Numbered from the stretch's first letter, positions 1 to 7,912 are shown. The stretch: DNA of 18,697 bases from SHAN690 sp040905305 (GCA_040905305.1 JBBDRU010000290.1:1-18697); one strand, 5' to 3'. A program made the numbers and translations. The notes: generated from the letters alone by a model not told the origin.

Positions 1-177
1 CTTTGTCTTCGAGACTGTGTCTGCTCCGCATCCACACCTCAGACTGACGCTACGTTTGTTGAAAGTAGAAAACGTTCTTTCCGCTCTCACACTGTCTCTG
101 ATTTCCATCTTTTTTCTCCACCTTTATTGAGAAAAAAGCACGACCAAAATATCCATTCTTTGTCCCCATTACCTCGT

Positions 178-185
178 TAACTTTG
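178..185 (+). promoter_or_regulatory. Possible Bacteroidota -7 element before tgt
   Basis: The sequence TAACTTTG fits the Bacteroidota -7 consensus TAnnTTTG. A TTG lies at 160-162 as a possible -33 element, but the 15-base spacer is shorter than usual. Transcription would start about 6 bases after the element, at or next to the TTG start codon of tgt, so the message would be almost leaderless. This is a motif match only. Another TAnnTTTG match (TACGTTTG, 51-58) lies further upstream with no good -33 partner. Confidence 0.3.
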
Positions 186-190
186 CCCGC

Positions 191-1321
191 TTGAAATTTG
201 AATTGCAACATAGCGACATTCAGTCCTCGGCAAGGGCCGGTAAATTCACCACGGACCACGGGGAGATTGAAACTCCCATTTTTATGCCTGTTGGCACGGT
301 TGCCTCCGTTAAAACCGTTCATCAACATGAATTGAAAGACGACATCAAGGCACAGGTTATTTTAGGAAATACCTATCATTTATTTCAACGACCTGGCATG
401 GAGGTACTTCAAAAGGCTGGTGGCTTGCATCAGTTTATGAATTGGAACAAGCCAATTCTTACTGATAGCGGTGGATATCAGGTTTATAGTTTGGCTAAAA
501 GCCGAAAAATAACCGAGGAAGGTGTTACTTTTCAATCACATATTGACGGCTCCCACCAATTTTTCTCGCCAGAAAGTGCAATGGATGTGCAACGCCAAAT
601 AGGTGCAGATATCATTATGGCATTTGATGAGTGTCCACCTTATCCTTGCGAAAAAAAATATGCTGAAAGCTCCATGCATCTCACTCACCGTTGGTTGAAA
701 CGTTGCTGCGAGCATTTTGATGCAACAGCAGGTCATTATGGCTATACACAAACGCTTTTCCCCATTGTGCAGGGAAGTGTGCATCACGATTTGAGAAGAA
801 CGTCTGCCGAGTTCATCGCATCGATGGAGCGAGAGGGAAATGCTATCGGAGGTCTTTCCGTTGGAGAACCCCACGAAATGATGTATGAATCAACCGAGCT
901 AGTGTGCAACATTTTGCCAAAGGACAAACCCCGCTATTTGATGGGCGTTGGTACACCGGAGAATATTCTCGAATGCATTGCGTTAGGTGTGGATATGTTT
1001 GATTGCGTGATGCCAACGCGAAATGCCCGTCACGGGATGATATATACCTGGGATGGAATAATAAACATCAAAAACCGAAAGTGGCGGGAAGATTTTTCAC
1101 CGCTCGACTCAAATGGTGTGTCTTATGTTGATAACGCATATTCAAAAGCTTATGTGAGGCATTTATTCGTGAGTAAGGAACGACTGGCACAACAAATAGC
1201 AAGCATCCACAACCTTGCTTTTTACATGAGTTTGGTTACCGAAGCAAGAAAACACATTCAGGCAGGAGATTTTACATCCTGGAAGAATAGCGTTGTTAAA
1301 CAAATAACCCATCGACTTTGA
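191..1321 (+). CDS. tgt: tRNA-guanine transglycosylase
   Basis: This enzyme swaps guanine-34 of GUN-anticodon tRNAs for the queuosine precursor preQ1, acting in the cytoplasm. The 376 residues are a normal family length. Visible motifs are the substrate-binding TDSGGYQV (residues 91-98), FDECPPYP (145-152), the GG-LSVGEP loop (220-227) and VDMFDCVMPTRNARHG (267-282), which carries the catalytic aspartate. The start is TTG at 191: the frame is closed by TGA at 128-130 and has no other ATG, GTG or TTG in between, and the resulting N-terminus MKFEL matches the family. An oddity is that the usual zinc cysteines CxCxxC are replaced by Gly, Ser and Asp near residues 309-314, although the His of IHNL (340) is kept. 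The stop overlaps the ATG of the next gene by one base (TGATG), so the two are probably co-translated. Confidence 0.96.
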   Translation: MKFELQHSDIQSSARAGKFTTDHGEIETPIFMPVGTVASVKTVHQHELKDDIKAQVILGNTYHLFQRPGMEVLQKAGGLHQFMNWNKPILTDSGGYQVYSLAKSRKITEEGVTFQSHIDGSHQFFSPESAMDVQRQIGADIIMAFDECPPYPCEKKYAESSMHLTHRWLKRCCEHFDATAGHYGYTQTLFPIVQGSVHHDLRRTSAEFIASMEREGNAIGGLSVGEPHEMMYESTELVCNILPKDKPRYLMGVGTPENILECIALGVDMFDCVMPTRNARHGMIYTWDGIINIKNRKWREDFSPLDSNGVSYVDNAYSKAYVRHLFVSKERLAQQIASIHNLAFYMSLVTEARKHIQAGDFTSWKNSVVKQITHRL

Positions 1322-2403
1322 TGTTAAAGATTATCGATCTCTATATCATCAAGCGATTTTTGCTTACATTTTTCTTCATTCTTGGATTGATAATGGCCAT
1401 TGCCATCATCTTTGACATCAGTGAGCAAATAGATGATTTCGTGAAGAATGATGCGCCCCTAAAAGCAATTTTATGGGATTACTATAAAAACTTCGTGTTG
1501 TTTTATGGCAACCTATTCAGTCCATTGCTCACTTTTCTTGCGGTGATTTTCTTTACAGCCCAACTGGCAAATCGCACAGAAATTGTGGCTATTCTCAGTG
1601 GTGGAATCAGTTTCAACCGATTGATGTGGCCTTATTTCATAAGCGCGACCATACTAGCTGCAGCATCGTTTTACCTCAACAATTATTTGGTTCCCAAAGC
1701 CAACCGAGATCGTATTGAATTTGAAGATACTTATATAAGAACGTGGCGAAGAACATTGAATCAAGGGGTTCATAAGCAGATCAGGCCTGGTGAAATGATC
1801 TATTTTGACAAGTTTAACTCCAAAAACAACACAGGATATCAATTTACCATCGAGTCTTGGGACGGAACCGATTTAAAGGAAAAAATATTTGCGAATTATA
1901 TCAAGTGGGACTCTGCAAGTGCTAACTGGTCCGTTGAGCATTATTACATCAGGAGATACGAAGAAAATGGCGATGTAACACTTATTGAAGGAAAGCAAAT
2001 GGACACCGTTTTAGCCTTCACTCCTCAAGAGTTTGAGGGAAGAATTGAAGACACACAACGTTTGGACGTAGATGAGCTTGACGCATTTATTGAGGAGGAG
2101 CGGATTAAAGGATCGCCTAATATTCCTTATTACTTAATCGAAAAGCACACGAGAAACGCCCTTCCCTTTTCAACCTACATTCTGACCATGATCGGAGTGG
2201 CGATGAGCAGCAGAAAGGTCAGGGGAGGAATTGGTGCACATATAGCTGCCGGTCTGGCATTGGCAGTTACGTATATCCTGGCTATGAAGGTGAGCACGGT
2301 TTATGCAACCAATGCCGGATTGAATCCACTTATCGCAGCCTGGATACCGAACGTTCTTTATGGAATATTAGCTGTTTATCTTTACATCAAGGCTCCGAAA
2401 TAA
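1321..2403 (+). CDS. LptF/LptG family (YjgP/YjgQ) permease
   Basis: This is a predicted inner-membrane subunit of the Lpt machinery, which extracts lipopolysaccharide from the inner membrane and passes it towards the outer membrane. The 360-residue protein has the family layout: an N-terminal amphipathic helix (LKIIDLYIIKRF), a group of membrane helices (about 11-32, 55-80 and 98-120), a large soluble periplasmic domain (about 125-270) expected to be the beta-jellyroll, and further helices at about 275-295, 300-325 and 335-357. The motif ILSGGISFNRL (about 92-102) is typical of the family. I chose ATG at 1321, which overlaps the tgt stop, over an in-frame TTG one codon earlier. The sequence alone does not separate LptF from LptG, and no second paralog or lptB lies in the window. 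tgt followed by such a permease is, from memory, a common Bacteroidota arrangement. Confidence 0.9.
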   Translation: MLKIIDLYIIKRFLLTFFFILGLIMAIAIIFDISEQIDDFVKNDAPLKAILWDYYKNFVLFYGNLFSPLLTFLAVIFFTAQLANRTEIVAILSGGISFNRLMWPYFISATILAAASFYLNNYLVPKANRDRIEFEDTYIRTWRRTLNQGVHKQIRPGEMIYFDKFNSKNNTGYQFTIESWDGTDLKEKIFANYIKWDSASANWSVEHYYIRRYEENGDVTLIEGKQMDTVLAFTPQEFEGRIEDTQRLDVDELDAFIEEERIKGSPNIPYYLIEKHTRNALPFSTYILTMIGVAMSSRKVRGGIGAHIAAGLALAVTYILAMKVSTVYATNAGLNPLIAAWIPNVLYGILAVYLYIKAPK

Positions 2404-2411
2404 GCTTCTGA

Positions 2412-2624
2412 TTATTTACACTCACCTTTGGTAAATTCCTTTATGTTGGCGCATTCTGCTTTGCACGAATTGCCATAGGTTTTGCCATCACAGCCGCACA
2501 CAGGATCGTAAAGCTCAATGCAAATGCAGTCTTCTTTGACTGGATCTGAAGAACATTTTTTTTCACATTGAACAAATAAAAGCATTGAACATAGCGCAAA
2601 AATTGAAAATGAAATAATCTTCAT
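2412..2624 (-). CDS. Small Kazal-type protease-inhibitor domain lipoprotein
   Basis: The predicted product is a 70-residue exported protein with a Kazal-type serine protease inhibitor fold. The start at 2624 gives a compact signal peptide (MKIISFSIFALCSMLLFVQC) ending in a possible lipidation cysteine at residue 20; Gln at -1 is an unusual lipobox residue. An in-frame ATG 60 bases upstream would place a charged extension before the signal and would overlap the flippase gene, so I rejected it. The mature part has eight further cysteines. The segment YDPVCGCDGKTYGNSCKAEC matches the Kazal core (C-G-x-D-G-x-T-Y-x-N-x-C-x3-C). Its C-x-C opening and four potential disulfides resemble bacterial rather than classical six-cysteine animal Kazal domains. 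It converges on the permease gene 8 bases away and diverges from the flippase gene. The target protease is unknown. Confidence 0.82.
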   Translation of the reverse strand: MKIISFSIFALCSMLLFVQCEKKCSSDPVKEDCICIELYDPVCGCDGKTYGNSCKAECANIKEFTKGECK

Positions 2625-2669
2625 TGTTGTGGCATTTAATTGTTTTGGACGTAATTCGCAGGACAAACG

Positions 2670-4115
2670 ATGGAAGCAAAACATAATTTTTCATTAAACC
2701 TGATTTTTTTGCTAGCGCTTAACCTGTTGGTGAAGCCTTTTTATTTGTTTGGGATTGAAGTGGACGTGCAAAACACCGTTGGCGCCTCTGACTATGGCTT
2801 GTATTATGCCATGTTCAATTTCACCTTTCTTTTCAATGTACTACTGGATTTAGGGATCAACAATTACCAGAAAATAAAGGTGTCACAAGATGCAAAGAGC
2901 GGTATGCAAAATATGGCTACCCTGCTTCCAATGAAGCTTTTACTGAGTGCAATGTATATGCTTATAACGGTAATTGTTGCGTGGATCATAGGGTTTGAAG
3001 GTCGGTATTGGTTTTTCATCGGCTGGCTCATGGTAAATCACGTGCTTTCGGTGTTTTTACTTATGCTACGCGCAAACTTGTCGGGGCTGCACCTTTTCAT
3101 TCGCGATAGCATTTTAAGCGTTACCGATCGCCTGATTCTAATTTTAGCCATAGGCTATTTGCTATGGTTTAGAGATGGTAGTTTTTCCATTGAACAATTT
3201 GTATTATGGCAAACAGCAGCCTATTCATTAACTATAGTTTTAGCGTTGGCATTAACCCCAAAAGGACAGCGCCTGATATCACCAAGATTTAGTTGGTCTG
3301 GCATTCTTTCCATGACCAAACAGACCTGGCCATTTGCGTTATTGATTTTGCTGATGACGGCCTACAACAAACTCGATGGCATCATGCTCGAGCGTCTGGC
3401 CGATAACGGCACCCTGGAGGCTGGCATATACGCCCAGGCATTTCGCATTCTAGATGCAGGAAATAGTTTTGCATTTTTATATGCGGGTTTGTTGCTACCG
3501 ATTTTCGCCCGATTATTAAGACAAAACAATAGCCTTTCCGAAATTAACGCATTGGTTGATCTTGCATCACGCATGCTGATCGTACCGGCAGGTATCGTTT
3601 TTATAACCTGTTTTCAATACAGCGATTGGATCATGGAATTGCTATATGATGAACACGCATCAAAGAGCGCACTCAGCCTAACCTGGTTGATGGGATCCTT
3701 CGTCTTCATCGCTTGTGGATATGTTTTTGGAACGTTAATTACAGCGGGGTCAGATTTACGACTGCTCAATTGGATTTCCTTTATTACGGTACTGCTCAAT
3801 GTCGTGATGAATTTCGCAGTAATCCCTACCATGGGTGCCGAAGGCGCTGCTATGACCAGCTTTGCGAGCTTGGCATTTATGGCTCTGTCACAAATAATTT
3901 TTGCCATTCGAAAGCATAAGCTGACCTTGACCGCGATGATGGTTAGAACACTGATCACATGGGTTGCGGCATTTGCTGTTTTGCAATCGGTAACATTAAT
4001 TTTCGATGGTGTCGCACTCCAAATAGGTTTTGCTTTACTCGTAATTATCGCTATTTACTTTCGGTTAGTTTTACCTCCCAAAGCAATGTTTGATCGTGAT
4101 TTGCTCAAGCGATGA
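2670..4115 (+). CDS. Polysaccharide flippase, Wzx/MATE-like family
   Basis: This is a predicted inner-membrane flippase that moves lipid-linked oligosaccharide to the periplasmic face. The 481 residues form about 12-14 hydrophobic helices along the whole length. The N-terminal pattern LLVKPFYLFGIEVDVQNTVG, then YGLYYAMFNFTFLFNVLLDLGINN, is what I recognise from Bacteroidota oligosaccharide flippases. A conserved AEGAAMTS segment lies near the C-terminus (about residues 389-396), as in other members of the MOP superfamily. Translation starts at ATG 2670; I see no strong Shine-Dalgarno. The next gene encodes a chain-length protein, which supports a polysaccharide role. The two are separated by a 131-base gap containing a promoter, so they may be transcribed separately. 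The sugar substrate cannot be told from sequence. Confidence 0.88.
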   Translation: MEAKHNFSLNLIFLLALNLLVKPFYLFGIEVDVQNTVGASDYGLYYAMFNFTFLFNVLLDLGINNYQKIKVSQDAKSGMQNMATLLPMKLLLSAMYMLITVIVAWIIGFEGRYWFFIGWLMVNHVLSVFLLMLRANLSGLHLFIRDSILSVTDRLILILAIGYLLWFRDGSFSIEQFVLWQTAAYSLTIVLALALTPKGQRLISPRFSWSGILSMTKQTWPFALLILLMTAYNKLDGIMLERLADNGTLEAGIYAQAFRILDAGNSFAFLYAGLLLPIFARLLRQNNSLSEINALVDLASRMLIVPAGIVFITCFQYSDWIMELLYDEHASKSALSLTWLMGSFVFIACGYVFGTLITAGSDLRLLNWISFITVLLNVVMNFAVIPTMGAEGAAMTSFASLAFMALSQIIFAIRKHKLTLTAMMVRTLITWVAAFAVLQSVTLIFDGVALQIGFALLVIIAIYFRLVLPPKAMFDRDLLKR

Positions 4116-4192
4116 AGTGCCGACAAGAAAAAAACAATTTATCAACTCATGTTTCGTTGAAGTGTACTTAAATTGACCTAATCCATAATAGA

Positions 4193-4220
4193 TTGCCATG
4201 CGCCTTATTGGCTACATTTG
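4193..4220 (+). promoter_or_regulatory. Bacteroidota-type promoter of the wzz-like gene
   Basis: TTG at 4193-4195 is followed after 17 bases by TACATTTG at 4213-4220. This matches the Bacteroidota consensus (TTG, spacer of about 17-23, TAnnTTTG). The predicted transcript starts near 4227, leaving a leader of about 20 bases before the ATG at 4247. It is the best-formed promoter in the window. Confidence 0.6.
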
Positions 4221-4246
4221 CCGCCATTTGAAAACCCATTGAAATT

Positions 4247-5263
4247 ATGCAAGAAAAGGAATACCAAAAGAACTTTGATTCAACCAACCTTATCTTTTTC
4301 CTACTTCGCCATCGAAAGCCATTGATTATCATTTCCATAGCTGCTGCTATCGTTTCTTCGGTGGTTTCTTTACTGATTCAGGAAAAGTACCTTTCATCGG
4401 TTGTGTTGTTTCCGGCTCAAACGAATTCGATTTCCAAATCATTGATGGCAAAAGACTTCAGTGGGAAGCAAGATATAAATGCATTTGGTGAGGAGGAGCA
4501 AGCCGAGCAGTTATTGCAAATCCTTAACTCGGATGAAATCAGTGGATACATAAGAGAAAAGTATAACCTGATGAAACATTATGGGATTAAGGAAAATGAC
4601 CAATATGCACTGACCAGTACTGTCAAAGAATACGAGGATAACGTAACCTTCAAGCGCACAGAGTTTAACTCTGTGCGTATTGATGTACTTGATCATAACA
4701 AAGACACGGCAGCCTTGATTGCTAACGATATTTCAGATCGATTGGATGTGGTAAGAACCCGAATGCAGCACGATAGAGCGAAGGAAGGATTGAAGATCAT
4801 TGAAAAGGCATATCAGGACATGAAGGACTACATGAAGTCCATGGAGGATTCTCTTACAGCCATTAGAAATAGGGGATTGACTGATTTTGAAGTGGAGGTT
4901 GAGCAACTAACCAAAGCCTATTATGACGCGATAGCTAAGAACGACATGAAGGTGAAAAAGGAGCTTGAAGAAAAGCTTGCAATTTTTTCTAAATATGGTT
5001 CGGCCTATATGTCGCTTACTGAAAACCTGGAGTATGAGCGTGAACAGTTGGCATTATTGCGCGCCAAGTATGAGGAAACAAAAGCTGATGCTGAAGCTTC
5101 GCTTACCACCAAATTTGTTGTAAATAAAGCATGGCCATCTGAGAAAAAAGCATATCCAGTAAGGTGGCTCATCGTTTTGGTCAGCACGCTGTCGGCATTT
5201 TTACTCGCAGTGCTAACGATCATTGCGATGGAAAATTTCAAGAAGTTTAAAGTAAGAGAATAA
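4247..5263 (+). CDS. Wzz-like polysaccharide chain-length determinant protein
   Basis: This inner-membrane polysaccharide co-polymerase is predicted to set O-antigen or exopolysaccharide chain length. The 338-residue product has the family architecture: a short cytoplasmic N-terminus, a membrane helix at about 25-44, a large periplasmic domain with long charged helices likely to form coiled coil (about 165-285), then a Pro-containing stretch (AWPSEKKAYP, 295-304) leading into a second membrane helix (about 305-327). No C-terminal tyrosine kinase domain or tyrosine cluster is present, so it resembles the LPS-type class rather than the BY-kinase class. The segment KRTEFNSVRIDV corresponds to the conserved region after the N-terminal domain and is encoded across a 23-base inverted repeat. 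The ligase-family gene starts 6 bases after the stop, indicating one operon. Confidence 0.87.
   Translation: MQEKEYQKNFDSTNLIFFLLRHRKPLIIISIAAAIVSSVVSLLIQEKYLSSVVLFPAQTNSISKSLMAKDFSGKQDINAFGEEEQAEQLLQILNSDEISGYIREKYNLMKHYGIKENDQYALTSTVKEYEDNVTFKRTEFNSVRIDVLDHNKDTAALIANDISDRLDVVRTRMQHDRAKEGLKIIEKAYQDMKDYMKSMEDSLTAIRNRGLTDFEVEVEQLTKAYYDAIAKNDMKVKKELEEKLAIFSKYGSAYMSLTENLEYEREQLALLRAKYEETKADAEASLTTKFVVNKAWPSEKKAYPVRWLIVLVSTLSAFLLAVLTIIAMENFKKFKVRE
4655..4677. repeat. 23-base perfect-arm inverted repeat inside the wzz-like CDS
   Basis: The left arm CGCACAGAGTT (4655-4665) is followed by one base and then by its exact reverse complement AACTCTGTGCG (4667-4677). As RNA it could form a 9-bp stem (CGCACAGAG with CTCTGTGCG) closed by a 5-base loop. 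It has no downstream T-tract, so it is not a standard terminator. It lies in frame within codons for R-T-E-F-N-S-V-R. Its function is unknown. Confidence 0.9.
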
Positions 5264-5269
5264 TCAGCT

Positions 5270-6706
5270 TTGACGGATTTAATCAAAACGCGATTGATCT
5301 ATTTGATCAGTGCTATTTATCTAGTATTAGCCGCAGTGATGATCTACTTCGAGCAGTTTTGGGTGCTTCTATTACCGCTTGCGCTTGCAGTCATCGGTGT
5401 GGCTCTTTTTCGTTTGGATTGGCTTTTCCTATTGATCACCCTTTTAACACCACTTTCCATAAACATTGAAGACATTGGAGGCGGTTTCGGGCTCCACTTA
5501 CCAACCGAACCACTTATGTTTGGCTTGATGCTGGTCTTTTTTCTCCGGGTGTTTTATGATGGCTATTTTGACTCAAAAGTCATGCGGCACCCGCTAACAT
5601 TGGCCATATTCATCAATTTAAGTTGGGTGTTAATCACTTGTTTTACCAGCGAAGAACCACTGGTTTCATTTAAGTTTTTCTTGTCTCGTCTTTGGTTCGT
5701 GGTGGGGTTCTTTTTTATTGCCACACAAGTTTTCAGGGATCAGGCTAATATCCGCAGGTACATATGGATGTTTATCGTGCCGCTGACCATTGTTGCGATT
5801 TACACCATGGCGATGCATTCCACGCACGGATTTGATCAAAAAACTTCACACTGGATTATGCAGCCGTTCTTTAAGGATCATACCAGTTATGGAGCCATAC
5901 TGGCTATGTTCTACCCATTGTTGTGGGCTTATCTATGGAGTAAAAATTTAACCATCAACACAAAAATTGTCATAAGTGTTGTGATAATGATCATGACGCT
6001 TGCGATTGTTTTGAGCTACACACGTGCCGCATGGGTTAGCCTTGTAGGTGTTTTATTCTTGTATGTGATGGTGCAGATCAAATTGAGATGGTGGGTAGTC
6101 GCAATGCTTGGTCTTGCCATGCTGGGAAGCTTCTTTGCGTTTCAGGATCAAGTACTTATGGAGCTCGAAAAAAACCGTCAGGACAGTTCTGATGATTTGG
6201 CGGAGCATGTTAACTCTATTTCAAACGTGGCTACCGATGCAAGCAACTTAGAGCGCATTAATAGATGGAGTGCTGCGCTTCGGATGTTTCAAGAAAGACC
6301 TGTTTTCGGTTTTGGCCCGGGTACTTACAAGTTTCATTATGCTCCCTATCAGCACTCTTCACAGCTCACAATCATCAGCACTAATTTTGGTGATTTGGGC
6401 AATGCCCACAGCGAGTATTTTGGACCGCTCGCAGAGATGGGTATTTTGGGAATGATCTCTTTCTTACTGATCATTGGAATCGCGATTTATAAATTCATCG
6501 TGGTTTATTACGACACCAAATCGCGGGAAATGAAGCTCGTCATCATGGGCATATTTCTCGGATTCACGACCTACATCGTACATGGCATATTGAATAATTA
6601 CCTCGATTTAGACAAAGCTAATGTTCCGTTTTGGGGATTTCTGGCCTTACTGGTGGCCATTGAAATTTATCACAAGGATAAATCAGATGAAGCGGCAGCT
6701 TACTAA
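5270..6706 (+). CDS. O-antigen ligase/polymerase (Wzy_C) family protein
   Basis: This polytopic inner-membrane protein is predicted to polymerise glycan repeats or ligate them to lipid A-core or another acceptor in the periplasm. The 478 residues contain about 11-12 hydrophobic helices. The Wzy_C signature is visible: SYTRAAW (249-255), a large periplasmic loop (about 290-390) with ERINRW (328-333) and FGFGPGTY (347-354), and NAHSEYFGPLAEMGILG (378-394), whose His is the usual conserved residue. The start is TTG at 5270, six bases after the wzz-like stop; the next in-frame ATG would remove most of the first helix. Ligase (WaaL) and polymerase (Wzy) functions are hard to separate by sequence. 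The 3' end overlaps the convergent phosphatase gene by 24 bases. Confidence 0.88.
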   Translation: MTDLIKTRLIYLISAIYLVLAAVMIYFEQFWVLLLPLALAVIGVALFRLDWLFLLITLLTPLSINIEDIGGGFGLHLPTEPLMFGLMLVFFLRVFYDGYFDSKVMRHPLTLAIFINLSWVLITCFTSEEPLVSFKFFLSRLWFVVGFFFIATQVFRDQANIRRYIWMFIVPLTIVAIYTMAMHSTHGFDQKTSHWIMQPFFKDHTSYGAILAMFYPLLWAYLWSKNLTINTKIVISVVIMIMTLAIVLSYTRAAWVSLVGVLFLYVMVQIKLRWWVVAMLGLAMLGSFFAFQDQVLMELEKNRQDSSDDLAEHVNSISNVATDASNLERINRWSAALRMFQERPVFGFGPGTYKFHYAPYQHSSQLTIISTNFGDLGNAHSEYFGPLAEMGILGMISFLLIIGIAIYKFIVVYYDTKSREMKLVIMGIFLGFTTYIVHGILNNYLDLDKANVPFWGFLALLVAIEIYHKDKSDEAAAY

Positions 6707-7912
6707 TGCCACATCATCTGCATAAGGCATTTTTCCCCGAAATTTGTCGAGGTGTTTCATAAACTGTTGGTTTACCTGAGTTGTTTCAAGGTCAAACAAA
6801 TGATCCAATGCCATTAACATTTCCTTCTCTTGAAATTGCTCCCCTTTTGTATTTGTAGTTTCTGTTATGCCATCGGTAAAGAAGAGCATAAGACTGTTTG
6901 GTGAAAGATTGGTTTGACCTTCATCAAGGATCGGCATTTCCTCAAACATTCCGATACCCACAGCTCCGGATGAAAGAAAATTTGGTGATTTTCCATCCAA
7001 TATTATCGCGGCTGGGTGGGCGGCATTTATATAATGCAATGCCCGTGTTTTATGATTGTATCGAGCCAGGAAACAAGTGATGTACCGCTCTCCATCAGCG
7101 TTTTCCCAAACCAAATTATTTAGGTTTTGCATTACTTTTTTCAAATCATGCTCCACCTTCACATTAGCTCGAACATTCGCCTGAAAATTTGCCATCATTA
7201 TCGCAGCTGACATTCCTTTTCCAGAAACATCTGCAATGCAAAAAACCGTTTCGTCTTCGTTTATTTCGATGATGTCATAAAAATCACCTCCAACTTCCTG
7301 ATGTGGTTTGTAGTAGGCAAAGGCTTTTAAATAATCATTGTTCGGTAATGTTTTAGGCAGCAACATCGCCTGCATATTACTTGCCATTTTAAGTTCTTGA
7401 AGCATTCTTTCTTGTTCAAGATGCTCTTCTTCTAAGCGCTTGTTCTGCACTGCAACGGCCGTTATATTCGCCAAGGTTTGAATGAAACCCAGGTGCTTAA
7501 TAATGGGGCTTGGCTTTCGGGCGTCTTCATCCAAATCTCCTAACAACATGTAGGCAAGCGTTTTCGATTGGTGAAAAACAGGAATCACCACATCAAAACT
7601 GCTCGAATTACCAACACGCGCTGTGTTTACTACGGTTATGTCTGTAATTTTCTTAAGCTCCTGCTCGATGTTGATCATCAAGTCTGTCTTTGAAACACCA
7701 TATCGCATCACCACATTCCAAACATCATTATCACTGAGATAAATTACGGTTTTGCCAATGTTGAGCTGATTTTTGAGGATGTCTTCAAACAAGACGAAGA
7801 GTTCGGACTCTGTGAGATTGTTATTGATCGCATTGGTAATTTCAAGCAATGTACTTAGCTTGAAGTCGCTTATGGCTTTCCTTTTTTTATTTGTTGGATC
7901 TGACTTTGACAT
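6683..7912 (-). CDS. GAF-SpoIIE (RsbU-like) PP2C-type serine phosphatase
   Basis: The predicted product is a cytoplasmic protein-serine phosphatase that responds to a signal through an N-terminal sensor. Its 409 residues divide into a GAF-like domain (about 18-155), a charged helical linker (155-185, ending SNMQAMLLPKTLP as in RsbU-type proteins) and a SpoIIE/PP2C domain (about 200-409). Metal-binding and core motifs are present: EVGGDFYD (206-213), IADVSGKGMSAA (226-237), NAAHP (296-300), FFTDGITE (344-351) and the final Asp pair in ADDVALVS (398-405). I prefer ATG at 7912 over an in-frame TTG at 7927. The gene lies 30 bases after the lpxD-like gene, so it may be read from the efp promoter. 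Such phosphatases usually act on an STAS-domain anti-anti-sigma factor, but none is encoded here. Its last 24 bases overlap the ligase gene on the other strand. Confidence 0.9.
   Translation of the reverse strand: MSKSDPTNKKRKAISDFKLSTLLEITNAINNNLTESELFVLFEDILKNQLNIGKTVIYLSDNDVWNVVMRYGVSKTDLMINIEQELKKITDITVVNTARVGNSSSFDVVIPVFHQSKTLAYMLLGDLDEDARKPSPIIKHLGFIQTLANITAVAVQNKRLEEEHLEQERMLQELKMASNMQAMLLPKTLPNNDYLKAFAYYKPHQEVGGDFYDIIEINEDETVFCIADVSGKGMSAAIMMANFQANVRANVKVEHDLKKVMQNLNNLVWENADGERYITCFLARYNHKTRALHYINAAHPAAIILDGKSPNFLSSGAVGIGMFEEMPILDEGQTNLSPNSLMLFFTDGITETTNTKGEQFQEKEMLMALDHLFDLETTQVNQQFMKHLDKFRGKMPYADDVALVSCRFI

Noticed and set aside
1..190. Open frames before tgt: a plus-strand frame open from the window edge to TAA at 178-180, and a minus-strand frame from ATG at 108 reading off the left edge (36 codons).
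   Set aside because: Neither translation resembles a known protein, and open frames of this length are expected by chance. A partial neighbouring gene cannot be excluded, but nothing supports one.
1318..1320. TTG start one codon before the permease ATG.
   Set aside because: The ATG at 1321 overlaps the tgt stop in the common TGATG arrangement and fits the family N-terminus.
2625..2684. Longer start for the Kazal protein at 2684.
   Set aside because: It would place a charged 20-residue extension before a clear signal peptide and overlap the flippase gene.
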